Positions 35,801-44,439 of a DNA stretch of 64,000 nt are shown here, one piece after another. The notes under the pieces were generated by a model that was not told where the DNA came from, ran no database searches, and saw only the letters and a program-made list of their open reading frames with translations. Made by a program: the position numbers and the translations under genes. This DNA comes from Candidatus Kirkpatrickella diaphorinae (GTDB taxonomy: Bacteria > Pseudomonadota > Alphaproteobacteria > Acetobacterales > Acetobacteraceae): the NCBI RefSeq assembly GCF_025736875.1, contig NZ_CP107052.1, positions 1,600,001 to 1,664,000 on the forward strand, given 5' to 3'. Every line of letters begins with the position of its first letter. Within the stretch, counting starts at the first letter, position 1.

Positions 35801-37051
35801 TCAGCCGACGCGACGAATGGCGAGCGTCCCGCCGCCGAGGAAAGGGTTACCTGTCACGGCGACGTGCAGGATCATCGATTTGTTTTTCTGGTCGATCGGG
35901 GCTGAGGCGTTATGAAATTTCGCGTTGAGCAGTCTGACTTCATAGCGTCGCTCTTGCTCGTCAAAAATCGTGAAAGAAACGGGGCCGCTCCCGCCGGAAA
36001 AGAATAGGTCTACCGGGTTGTCGCTGCGGAGGTAGATCTCCAAGTCAAGTGTCACACTGAAGGAGCCGAATTGAACGCCGGATGGATAGACGCTCCCAAT
36101 GCCTTGCTCCAGCGTCGCGCCATTGCGGGTCAATGTCAGCTTCGCGGATTGAACCAGCCAGTCATAAGACGAATCCCCAAGCCTGAAATTTTGAAAGCTG
36201 GAGGCTTGCATGATCTGCGTCGTCGTCGCAGGAGTCGGGCCTTTATATTTGGAAACCTCATCAATATTCATCTTCGCGCCGATAAAATCGATTTGTATCG
36301 ATGGCGTTTGCTGCGTCTGAAAGTCAAATTTTATTTTGGATACAATGTTACCTGAAAAAATTTGGTAAGAGCTGTTAATTTTCTTTCTGATTGTGAAAGA
36401 TTTACTGAGATTGCTATTTACGATAGCGCCCAATTGTATTTTCTGGATCTTGAGATCTACCGTATCGCGAGCGAAAAGATCATCCCTTTGAATCGAGTTA
36501 AGGATCTTAATCCCATCGTCGCGTGAGAAAGTGATGATGTCGCGCCAATCCTCCAATCGATCGGAATTGATGATGCGGTAGGGGACCTCGACCTCACTGC
36601 CTTCGAGATTCTGAATTCTTACGGTCCCGGCGGACGGCCATTTCAGTAGTATCGGGGTTTCCTCGTGGAATTCGAGTTCAACTTTGTCGCCTTTCAACCG
36701 CAAGGTCGGGAAGCGCTTTTCATCAGTGACCCGAAAAGATTTCTCATCGACCCAATCGATGCCCATCACGGCCGCGATGAAATCGTCGTAGGTACTGTAA
36801 GACAGCAAGCCCGATATAGAGCCGCCTGCGGATCGGCTTATCACTGAAGTCGCGCCATCCTCAGGCTCGGCGTTGATTTCTTCCGGCGTGACGACCACAT
36901 CCTGCATCGCGATGGTCTCGCCCGCATGTCGCAGAGTTCGATAACCGTCCGTCGGCATGACGCCATAAGTCACTTCCTGCGCATATTCGATCTGCGTCAG
37001 GTTTGTCAGCTCGCCAGCCGCGTATCCAGATGTCGCACCTGTGATCGCCAT
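35801..37051 (-). CDS. Major tail tube protein
   Basis: A 416-residue protein with a tail-tube look: the front has T-N-L-T-Q-I-E-Y-A-Q-E-V-T-Y-G and V-V-V-T-P-E-E-I-N-A-E-P, and the rest alternates beta strands, ending G-N-P-F-L-G-G-G-T-L-A-I-R-R-V-G. It is larger than many tail tube subunits and may carry an extra surface domain in residues 130-260. That middle part is more AT-rich and Lys/Asn/Ile-rich in its codons and residues than its flanks, suggesting exchange of a domain. It begins three bases after the stop of the upstream gene and precedes the chaperone pair, the usual order. Confidence 0.7.
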   Translation of the reverse strand: MAITGATSGYAAGELTNLTQIEYAQEVTYGVMPTDGYRTLRHAGETIAMQDVVVTPEEINAEPEDGATSVISRSAGGSISGLLSYSTYDDFIAAVMGIDWVDEKSFRVTDEKRFPTLRLKGDKVELEFHEETPILLKWPSAGTVRIQNLEGSEVEVPYRIINSDRLEDWRDIITFSRDDGIKILNSIQRDDLFARDTVDLKIQKIQLGAIVNSNLSKSFTIRKKINSSYQIFSGNIVSKIKFDFQTQQTPSIQIDFIGAKMNIDEVSKYKGPTPATTTQIMQASSFQNFRLGDSSYDWLVQSAKLTLTRNGATLEQGIGSVYPSGVQFGSFSVTLDLEIYLRSDNPVDLFFSGGSGPVSFTIFDEQERRYEVRLLNAKFHNASAPIDQKNKSMILHVAVTGNPFLGGGTLAIRRVG

Positions 37052-37054
37052 CGG

Positions 37055-37507
37055 TCACTTGCCCTTCTTATCAGCCGTGGCGCTTTCATCGGACGCGGTG
37101 TCCGTTTCCGGCGTGACACTTCCCTGCCCTTCCTGATCCTCCTGCAAGGCCATCAGCCCGATGCGGAAACCGTAAACTTGCCCGAGCGCCATCGCGATCT
37201 GCGACGCGTCAATCTGCGTCGAAGCAGGTGTCTGGTCAAACGGCGTGAAGAACGCATTTACGCCGCCAATCTGTGCGAGTGCGCTGTATTTCTGCCCGGC
37301 TTCGTCAGGTTCGGCCGCGTTGGAAACGGGGCCACCCGCCACGGATCGATGGGGAAAGACCCCGATTTTCCGCCCATCTGTTACGAATTGCGCCGCTTGC
37401 GACAGGGCGTCACGCGTTGATGCTGCCTTGATGTCTTTCGGCAGCATTTCAAATTTGCCAGATCCTGATGCTGTTTCGATGAGGGGCGTGTAGGTCATTA
37501 TTGTCAT
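37055..37507 (-). CDS. Phage tail cassette protein of unknown role
   Basis: About 150 residues from the ATG at 37507 (the frame opens at 37573, but that front looks non-coding). The GGGA before the ATG is a weak ribosome site. It is acidic toward its end (E-D-Q-E-G-Q-G, D-E-S-A-T-A-D-K-K-G-K). It is the first gene of the tail cassette, three bases ahead of the tail tube gene, where head-tail completion or tail terminator proteins are often found. I recognise no family. Confidence 0.5.
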   Translation of the reverse strand: MTIMTYTPLIETASGSGKFEMLPKDIKAASTRDALSQAAQFVTDGRKIGVFPHRSVAGGPVSNAAEPDEAGQKYSALAQIGGVNAFFTPFDQTPASTQIDASQIAMALGQVYGFRIGLMALQEDQEGQGSVTPETDTASDESATADKKGK

Positions 37508-37992
37508 TTTACTTTCCCATTCGGATGACGCTGAGGAGGAATTGAATGCGGTGTTTTTCGTGCACATGCCCACGCGACCGAAAGGTGGCGGGACGCATTT
37601 AACTGGCGCGTGTCGCTTTATTTTCGATTGGGGTGCCGTCGAGGCTGCACCCGTCTGACTTGAGACGCTCAGACAAAGATCTCATCGTCGCGACGCACGC
37701 AGGCGCAATTTCCAAAGCTTGAAAAGGGTCCTGAGGCTGACAGTGGTGGCGACAGGCATAAAGCTTGCGGCATTGGCGCGCTGAAGAAGAAAGGTCTGTG
37801 GGAGATAGACTGAGAATAAAGTCAGCTCATGACGCGCATGCCATTTCATGCGGCAAAATCGGCAAAACTCGTAAGTTCAAAATGACAGCGACTTCGTCCA
37901 CAAATGAAGAAAGCCGCTTTATCCAGCGGCTCCCATCGTCAACGTCGATATTGTGGAATTCTGTCAAATTTTACGTCGATATCGGTGTGCCG
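37508..37992. promoter_or_regulatory. Intergenic region ahead of the tail cassette
   Basis: No gene is supported in these 485 bases. They should contain the promoter for the tail cassette on the minus strand, and they hold the terminator at 37912-37931 of the gene upstream. No repressor binding site or repeat could be recognised. Confidence 0.4.
37905..37931 (-). terminator. Rho-independent terminator after the 188-residue gene
   Basis: Read on the minus strand, a 7-base perfect stem (AGCCGCT / AGCGGCT) with a 6-base loop is followed by TTTCTTC. It lies about 60 bases after the stop at 37993, so that gene is probably transcribed apart from the tail cassette. Confidence 0.65.
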
Positions 37993-38559
37993 TCAAGTGT
38001 CCTCATTAGGGAGGCGACGCTTGAGTACGTCCTGACGCCGACGCTCCTGATATACTTCTTCAAGGCGGGATAAAGTGAGGGCAAATTGCGCGGAAACACG
38101 CTTGCGCGCATCATCCACGCGACGATGCGGCATGATTTTAGCCGCCATCTGCGTGAAACTGACTTCATCAATCAGCCCCCACTCCAGCCGACGATGCGCC
38201 TCCGCGCCGATCGCCGTCCGAATTTCCGCAAGGGTGCGCCAGACTTCCGCGCGCGTCATGCGCCATGAAATCTCATCATGTTTGTAATAAGACGTGCCCA
38301 GACGCTGACTGCTGATTTCCTGATAGCCGAAACGGGCAAAAAGGTAGTCCCGTCGCCATTTAGGCGCGGCCGTGTAAGCCTCATCCGAAATATCGCCGGA
38401 TTTGAGAAGCGCATCAAGCGCTGTCACCACGCGGTGAGGATGGCCGGCTGCGAAATCGGATTTCCGCAGGCGTTCGGGGGTTGGCATCATCGTCATATCT
38501 GCGTGAACCTGAATGTGGCCTGACGTTGATTGCTTTTTTTTTGTTTTCAACACAGTCAT
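37993..38559 (-). CDS. Hypothetical protein at the edge of the tail cassette
   Basis: 188 residues, basic, without signal peptide or membrane segment. It may hold helix-turn-helix-like pieces (residues about 95-150: M-T-R-A-E-V-W-R-T-L-A-E-I-R), but none is certain. The ATG has a clear AAAGGA site five bases upstream. A strong terminator follows it. It might be a phage-derived regulator or a remnant head-side gene, but no family is recognised. Confidence 0.55.
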   Translation of the reverse strand: MTVLKTKKKQSTSGHIQVHADMTMMPTPERLRKSDFAAGHPHRVVTALDALLKSGDISDEAYTAAPKWRRDYLFARFGYQEISSQRLGTSYYKHDEISWRMTRAEVWRTLAEIRTAIGAEAHRRLEWGLIDEVSFTQMAAKIMPHRRVDDARKRVSAQFALTLSRLEEVYQERRRQDVLKRRLPNEDT

Positions 38560-39187
38560 ATCCTTTACCCGGTGAGCGAATTTTATATTTCCGTCGCTTC
38601 ACATCACACGAAATTATCAGTCCCTCTCAAATCACTGTTCATTTCTTGCATCTATGCGTGGATCGCGGGGATGATAATGGAATAGTTTATCTTAACACAT
38701 CAACATAAGACTGTGTAAGATTGAAATTCTTTGCACTGACTTTTCTATACCAGTATCAGAGACGGTTTTTCGATTGAATGACCATGTGGTGACTGACCAG
38801 TTCCATGGCACAGAATGATCGGATTGATGGAGTGATCGAACCGATGATTTCGGCGAGATCGGGGCTCGGATGCAGAATATCGTGCGGGTTGCATTGCCCA
38901 TGAGGCGGCGCCGCCCGGACAAAGTTCGACGGTCGATGCAGCCTGGTGAAGAATGGCTTTGACACGAAAATTTGCCCGGGCGCTACTCCCGCTCTCCAAC
39001 TTGGAGCTAAAAATCTTCCACATTTTTCGATCGTAAAGTGACCGCCCCACTAGCCACCAGAAACCTATTATAGTGGCACGCGTCGTCGTCACCAAAGCGA
39101 TGAATTCTGAGGCTTTCAGGCAAATTGTCCAAAAGCTTGCGCGATCTCTTTTGCTGGCTTCCGCAAATCAGCTGAAGCGCCGCAAAA
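38560..39187. other. Intergenic region between the accessory stretch and tRNA-Glu
   Basis: Some 630 bases with no convincing gene. Overlapping minus-strand frames at 38745-39095 and 38756-38965 have no family features and no ribosome site I trust; they could be degraded phage or mobile-element DNA. The region is lower in GC near 38600-38760. No integrase and no repeat of the tRNA 3' end was noticed. Confidence 0.35.
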
Positions 39188-39263
39188 TGGCGTCCCGTAC
39201 GGGATTCGAACCCGTGTTGCCGCCGTGAAAGGGCGGTGTCCTAGGCCTCTAGACGAACGGGAC
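39188..39263 (-). tRNA. tRNA-Glu (anticodon TTC)
   Basis: Read on the minus strand this is a complete cloverleaf: a 7-base acceptor stem GTCCCGT / ACGGGAC, an anticodon loop CTTTCAC with TTC as anticodon, a T loop TTCGAAT flanked by CGGG/CCCG, and an encoded 3' CCA (39188-39190). It stands at the right end of the accessory stretch, as tRNA genes often do beside islands, though no integrase or duplicated 3' end was seen. Confidence 0.95.
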
Positions 39264-39302
39264 TTGAGGCGTGAGGGTGAGTATCGTAGACGCGGCTGCG
39301 GG

Positions 39303-41132
39303 TCAAGCCCCGACGGGCGCTGCATCGCAAATAAAAAATGTCAGATTTTCCTGACCCTGCCACATATCGCATTTAAGATGCCCCGCTATATGGAGGGGCT
39401 TCATGCTGCGATCTTCCAGCAAAGCGCAGAAAGCCTTGTCCGCCGCGCGAAAGACCAGTCCCTTCAGACGATTGCTGAATTCATCCTGCATGATCACGCG
39501 CAGCGTATTGCCATCGCGGCCGATGCGATCACATTTAACGCAGCGCAGGCGCGGGATGGCCAGGACAGGCTCATCATTACCCGCCCCAAACGGTGCGAGA
39601 CGCGCAATTTCATGCGCCAGAGCGGCATGGGCACCTCGGAGAGTCATCACCGCGTCGATCGGCATGACAGCTTCGCGCGGCTGACTGGCCTGCGCGGTAA
39701 AGGCCGCGTCAAGAAACGCGCGCAAATCTTCCACCTGGCTTGCAGGGAGGCCAAAACCCGCCGCCATGGCATGCCCCCCTCCGGTGGTGAGAAGGTTTTT
39801 CTGTCGCGCATTGATAACGGCCAGACCCACATCCAATCCGGGGACGGAACGCGCCGAGCCTTTAATGACGCCATCTTTTTCCGCCCCGACAAAAACGGGG
39901 CAATTAAAGCGCTCTTTAAGCCGCCCGGCCACGATCCCGACAATACCAGGATGCCATGACGGGTCATGGACAAAAATAAAGCGCGCGCCTGCTGCGATCT
40001 GTGCCTCCGCCTGCGCCTCCGCAGCGGTGAGAATGGCGGACTCCACATCGCGGCGCCGGGCATTGATGTCATCCAGTTCAGTCGCCAGCGTGCGCGCCTC
40101 ATGGACGTCCTGAGACAGGAGCAGCTTCAGGCCAAGATCGGCGCGCGCAATGCGCCCCCCCGCATTAATCCGTGGCCCGAGGAAAAATCCGCACGCTGTC
40201 GCACTCCCCGGCGTGTCCACTCCGGCCACGGAAGCAAGCGTGGACAGGCCCAGACGCCGCCCCTGCGCCATGACCTTCAGGCCCTGCGCCACCAAAGCGC
40301 GGTTGAGTCCCTGAAGGGGCATCACATCACAAATCGTCGCGAGCGCGACCAGATCGAGCTTCGACATCAGGTCAGGACGGCGGCGCGTTTCGAAAAAACC
40401 GGCGGCGGCCAGGCTTCTTGAGAGGGCGATCAGCGTCATCAGCACCACCCCCGCCGCGCATAACGTGCCAAGCTGAGAATCACAATCCAGCCGATTAGGG
40501 TTGACGATGATGGCTTGCGGCAGGCGCGCGCCATCCGGCTTGTGATGATCCAACACGATCATCGGCACTCTGCCTGAAAAAGGATCGAGTACCTCCATCG
40601 CTGCCGTGCCGCAATCAACGCAGATAATGGTGGCGGCACCTTTCGCCAGCAGCCCTTCAATGGCCGGCGCATTCGGGCCGTAACCCTCGGCGATGCGGTC
40701 GGGTATATGGGTGTGCACCTGGCACCCCAGCTCACTTAAAGTCTCTGTCAAAAGGGCGGTGCCACAACCGCCATCCACGTCATAATCACCCAATATGCCC
40801 ACATTTTGCTGTTGCAGGACGATATCCGTCAGGCAGGCGACGGCCCGGTCCATATCACGGAGGCAGAGCGGGTCAGGCATGGTGTCGCGCAGACGTGGCG
40901 AGAGGAACGTTTCCGCCGCGTCAATGCCAATGCCACGCGATGTCAGGAGGCGGCAGGTAAGCTCCGAAAGGCCGAGCTTCTGCGCCATCGCAAAGCTGAC
41001 GCGTTCCGTCAGGGCGTCATCCATCGCCTCATGCCGCCACACCCAGGCCTTTCCCTGCCCGCTATGCGTGACATCAAGGACATGGTTGCGCGCGGGCGGT
41101 GGGGCGGTGTCTTCCTGCATCAACATCGTCAC
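39303..41132 (-). CDS. recJ: Single-stranded-DNA-specific exonuclease RecJ
   Basis: RecJ degrades single-stranded DNA 5' to 3' in recombination and mismatch repair. The 609-residue length is normal. DHH-family metal motifs are present: G-D-Y-D-V-D-G (about residue 119), I-C-V-D-C-G, V-L-D-H-H-K-P-D (about residue 194), and the DHHA1-side G-P-R-I-N-A-G-G-R-I-A with a late G-G-G-H-A-M-A-A-G-F. It is on the same strand as hom and glpX, an order common in acetic acid bacteria, but 500 bases from glpX, so it may have its own promoter. ATGs at 41132, 41126 and 41120 are alternatives; the first is used. Confidence 0.96.
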   Translation of the reverse strand: MTMLMQEDTAPPPARNHVLDVTHSGQGKAWVWRHEAMDDALTERVSFAMAQKLGLSELTCRLLTSRGIGIDAAETFLSPRLRDTMPDPLCLRDMDRAVACLTDIVLQQQNVGILGDYDVDGGCGTALLTETLSELGCQVHTHIPDRIAEGYGPNAPAIEGLLAKGAATIICVDCGTAAMEVLDPFSGRVPMIVLDHHKPDGARLPQAIIVNPNRLDCDSQLGTLCAAGVVLMTLIALSRSLAAAGFFETRRRPDLMSKLDLVALATICDVMPLQGLNRALVAQGLKVMAQGRRLGLSTLASVAGVDTPGSATACGFFLGPRINAGGRIARADLGLKLLLSQDVHEARTLATELDDINARRRDVESAILTAAEAQAEAQIAAGARFIFVHDPSWHPGIVGIVAGRLKERFNCPVFVGAEKDGVIKGSARSVPGLDVGLAVINARQKNLLTTGGGHAMAAGFGLPASQVEDLRAFLDAAFTAQASQPREAVMPIDAVMTLRGAHAALAHEIARLAPFGAGNDEPVLAIPRLRCVKCDRIGRDGNTLRVIMQDEFSNRLKGLVFRAADKAFCALLEDRSMKPLHIAGHLKCDMWQGQENLTFFICDAAPVGA

Positions 41133-41634
41133 GGTATAACGTATAAACGCCCCGGTTCGAAGGCCGATCTCGCTTCGACTGCCCTAAAACGTCTGAAGCT
41201 TCAGCGACACCCCGCCCGGGATCAACCCGCTTTGCTGATGAAGCAAAATCGGAGGCACGACACTGGATGGCGCCTTAGGATACACCCAGATAGTTTTCAT
41301 TGTTCGGGGATTGTCGAAATGCGACAATGATGAGGTTTGCCCAGCCGATCGATTATGACGCGCCGACGGGCTTTAAACCTTTGCGGGAAGCGCCTTAAAA
41401 ATCTTGGAGAAATGTGCCGAGGCCGGATCGCGCAAATGGAATTATCCTCCGACGCGCGCCGGGATCGAGCCCTTGCCCACACGACCGAGACGCAGCGCAT
41501 CTTCAAAATAACGCCATGCGCACGTTGGAAAGCCGCATCTAAAGCGGGCGCTCAAACGAGGACTGTTAACCGCCTGGAAGGCGCGCGGGTCCGGCTGAAT
41601 ATCCGTCCCCGCGCGCGCATTCCAGAAAGCGGAA
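41133..41634. other. Intergenic region between glpX and recJ
   Basis: About 500 bases. Open frames exist on both strands (for example 41442-41690 minus and 41337-41693 plus), but none has a family motif or convincing ribosome site. The gap is unusually long for neighbouring genes on one strand and may hold the recJ promoter or a decayed gene. Confidence 0.35.
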
Positions 41635-42636
41635 TCAGATCCCTTCAGGCGAAGCCCAGGTTTTGGTGGAGAAATCGTGACGCCCTTCAATGAAGCGAAT
41701 GGTCGCCGATTTTGACCGCATCACGATGGAATGCGTCCGCGCCAGGGTCGGGCCCATAAAGCGCACACCGCGCAGCAGCGTGCCCGTCGTGACGCCGGTG
41801 GCCGAGAACAACACGTCGCCCGCCGCCATATCATGGAGGCCGAGTTTACGGGTTGGATCCTTGCCCGGCGCCATTTCCTTCGCGCGGTCAATCTGGCTCT
41901 GATCCTCAAACATCAAGCGGCCCTGCATCTGGCCACCTACGCAGCGCACCGCCGCAGCCGCCAGAACACCTTCCGGCGCGCCACCTGAACCTGCATAGAG
42001 GTCAACCCGGCTGTCATCGATGCAGGCCGCGATCGCCGCCGCCACGTCACCATCGGTCAGCAGAACCACGCGGGCACCTGCCTCACGGGCACGGGCGATC
42101 AGCTCCTGATGCCGATCACGCTCAAGCGCGCACATGATCAGGTTGGTGATGTCCTTCCCTTTTGCCTTGGCAACATCTTTGAGTGTCTTCTCAATCGGGG
42201 CGTCGAGATCGATCAGATCTTCAGGCAGGCCAGGTCCGACAACGAGCTTCTGCATATAAATATCAGGCGCATGCAGGAAATTGCCGTTTTCAGCGAGCGC
42301 GACCATGGTCATCGCATTCGGCATATCTTTGGCACATAAATTTGTGCCCTCAAGCGGGTCCACGGCGATATCCATCTTCGGGCCACCACTGCCGACTTTC
42401 TCCCCGATATAAAGCATCGGGGCCTCGTCCATTTCGCCCTCACCGATGACAACGGTGCCGTCAATCGCCACTGTGTCAAACGCGGAACGCATTGCGGTCA
42501 CAGCAGCACCATCCGCTTCATTCTTCATGCCGCGACCGGTCCAGGCAGAGGCGGAGATGGCTGCCGCTTCCGTCACGCGCACCAGCTCAAGGGCGAGGTT
42601 TCGGTCAGTGACCTTGTAATTGGGTGAATAAGTCAT
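41635..42636 (-). CDS. glpX: Class II fructose-1,6-bisphosphatase
   Basis: Hydrolyses fructose 1,6-bisphosphate to fructose 6-phosphate in gluconeogenesis. Class II (GlpX) signatures are visible: V-I-G-E-G-E-M-D-E-A-P near residue 60, D-I-A-V-D-P-L-E-G-T-N near 85, and a late G-R-L-M-F-E-D. I choose ATG 42636 (333 residues, family length about 335) because AAAGG lies before it; a longer frame to 42687 adds 17 unlikely residues. Acetic acid bacteria have an interrupted glycolysis, so this enzyme serves the pentose phosphate route and sugar synthesis. It follows hom by 100 bases. Confidence 0.95.
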   Translation of the reverse strand: MTYSPNYKVTDRNLALELVRVTEAAAISASAWTGRGMKNEADGAAVTAMRSAFDTVAIDGTVVIGEGEMDEAPMLYIGEKVGSGGPKMDIAVDPLEGTNLCAKDMPNAMTMVALAENGNFLHAPDIYMQKLVVGPGLPEDLIDLDAPIEKTLKDVAKAKGKDITNLIMCALERDRHQELIARAREAGARVVLLTDGDVAAAIAACIDDSRVDLYAGSGGAPEGVLAAAAVRCVGGQMQGRLMFEDQSQIDRAKEMAPGKDPTRKLGLHDMAAGDVLFSATGVTTGTLLRGVRFMGPTLARTHSIVMRSKSATIRFIEGRHDFSTKTWASPEGI

Positions 42637-42735
42637 GTTGGACCTTTCCATTAAGCCGGGCCATGTCAGCATGCGTTGTAGACACAATAATTATGTGTTT
42701 TCAAGCAGTTGACTGTTCACGGCTTCGGCATCTCT

Positions 42736-44112
42736 TCAGCTTTCAATTTTCATCAGCACAGGGTCGTTCAAGACCTCATGCATGTCGGACAGGCGCGCGA
42801 CGACGTTTTTCATCGCGCTTTCTTGTGTCTGGTGCGTGATGATGGCCAGAGGCGCCACCGGCTCCGGGGCGCTGGCGCTCAGGGGCGCATCACGGTCATG
42901 CGTCACGAAACTATGTTGCGACATGGCCCGCATGGAGACATGTTCATCTCGCAGGGCAGAGGCGATACCGGCCATCACGCCCGGCTTGTCCCGCACGAGC
43001 AGACGGAGGTAATAAGCGCCGCTCAAGGCGGAAATCGGGGCGCAGGCGCGCGCTGGCTGTGGTGCGGTCCCCCAGACAGGCAGGGCCGCCCCACGTGCAA
43101 GATCCATCACATCGGCCATGACAGCGCTGGCGGTCGGGCCGGCACCCGCGCCACGGCCCTCAATCAGCATCGGCCCGCTGAAGCGCCCTTGCGTCCTGAC
43201 CGCATTAAAGACACCATTGACATTGGCAATGGGCGCGTGACGCGGCACCATGCAGGGCCGCATCCAGGCTTCGATGGCACCCGATTTGTCAAGACGGCGC
43301 GCCATGCCCAGCAGCTTGATGCGATATCCCATCTCCCGTGCAAACTGGTGATCATAGGATGCGACGTGGCGTATCCCTTCCACCCGGATGCTGGAGAAAC
43401 TGACAGGTTGGCCAAAGGCAAGACCCGCGAGAATGGCGAGCTTATGCGCCGCATCCCATCCATCAACATCCGTTGAAGGGTCAGCCTCCGCATAGCCCAG
43501 CTTTTGAGCCGATGCGAGAATTTCGGAGAAGTCCTCACCCGAATCACCCATCTTTGTCAAGATATAGTTACACGTTCCGTTAAGGACCCCGCCGATTTCC
43601 TCCATCTGGTCAGCGGCGAGCCCTTCCCGGACAAGCTTGATCGCCGGGATACCGCCCGCGACCGACGCTTCAAACAAAAGCGCCGCACCATGTGTCGCCG
43701 CCAGATGGGATAGATGCGCGCCATGGATCGCGATCAGCGCCTTATTGGCGGTGACGACATCCCGCCCATGCGCAAGGCTGGCCTCAACGAGTGTCCGTGC
43801 TGCACCCTCAGCGCCACCGATCAGTTCCAGCACCACATCAATATCCGGGGCGGTCGCAAGGGAAACAGGGTCATCATACCATGTGAAACCTTCCAGCTTC
43901 ACCCCGCGATCGCGCTTCCTGTCCCGCGCGGACACGGCGACGATCCTGATGGCTCTCCCGGCCCGCGCCGCAAGCAGGTCCGCATTTTCCTGCAGAAGTG
44001 ACACGACTCCGGCGCCGACAGTGCCCAACCCGGCGATGGCCAGACGCAGTTCTTTTTTCCCGTTTGACACGCTCTTGGCTCTCTTACCTGACAATGAAGG
44101 GACGTCCGGCAT
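42736..44112 (-). CDS. hom: Homoserine dehydrogenase
   Basis: Reduces aspartate semialdehyde to homoserine for threonine and methionine synthesis. The NAD(P) site I-A-G-L-G-T-V-G-A-G-V near the N-terminus, the homoserine DH core (G-G-I-P-A-I-K, G-I-L/V-N-G-T-C-N-Y-I-L-T, then A-D-P-S-T-D-V-D-G-W-D-A-A-H-K) and a C-terminal ACT domain (L-R-L-L-V-R-D-K-P-G-V-M-A) are all present, so it is a monofunctional, feedback-controlled type. The ATG at 44112 is taken; the frame opens at 44169. Normally alaC is immediately upstream in relatives; here a plus-strand gene lies between. Confidence 0.95.
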   Translation of the reverse strand: MPDVPSLSGKRAKSVSNGKKELRLAIAGLGTVGAGVVSLLQENADLLAARAGRAIRIVAVSARDRKRDRGVKLEGFTWYDDPVSLATAPDIDVVLELIGGAEGAARTLVEASLAHGRDVVTANKALIAIHGAHLSHLAATHGAALLFEASVAGGIPAIKLVREGLAADQMEEIGGVLNGTCNYILTKMGDSGEDFSEILASAQKLGYAEADPSTDVDGWDAAHKLAILAGLAFGQPVSFSSIRVEGIRHVASYDHQFAREMGYRIKLLGMARRLDKSGAIEAWMRPCMVPRHAPIANVNGVFNAVRTQGRFSGPMLIEGRGAGAGPTASAVMADVMDLARGAALPVWGTAPQPARACAPISALSGAYYLRLLVRDKPGVMAGIASALRDEHVSMRAMSQHSFVTHDRDAPLSASAPEPVAPLAIITHQTQESAMKNVVARLSDMHEVLNDPVLMKIES

Positions 44113-44439
44113 GTGCGAGATGCGTCCATCGTGATTGACCAGCCACTGACATACGCCTGTCGCCAGCACGCATCAACTCCGCGGCCTCAAGCTACCGCAT
44201 ATTTGTCGGGATCGGCCTGGCCTGCTGAATTTCTCCCGCGTGGCCTGACGGGATGCGGAGGTCACGACCCTTATCGACGCTCACGAAGGACGCGGCTTGA
44301 GAACGCCGCCTCGACGCTACCCTGCCCCACACGCATGGATCCGTTGACGACGACTTGAAAATTTCAGCTCTCTTTTTCATTGGAGAAACGGCGCAAGTCC
44401 CATTAAAATATAGGGATAACAACAAAAATTGGAGCCATT
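44113..44439. promoter_or_regulatory. Divergent promoter region of hom and the exported 592-residue protein
   Basis: This gap must hold both promoters. No riboswitch or clear operator could be recognised. Bases from about 44395 to 44435 are AT-rich and carry a GGAG ribosome site for the plus-strand gene. Confidence 0.35.

Noticed and set aside
28344..37507. Gene transfer agent (RcGTA type)
   Set aside because: No peptidase or GTA-like tail tip order and no capsid genes; gene order fits a general siphovirus tail instead.
38745..39095. 116-residue minus-strand frame near tRNA-Glu
   Set aside because: Two overlapping frames are open, neither has a family motif or ribosome site.
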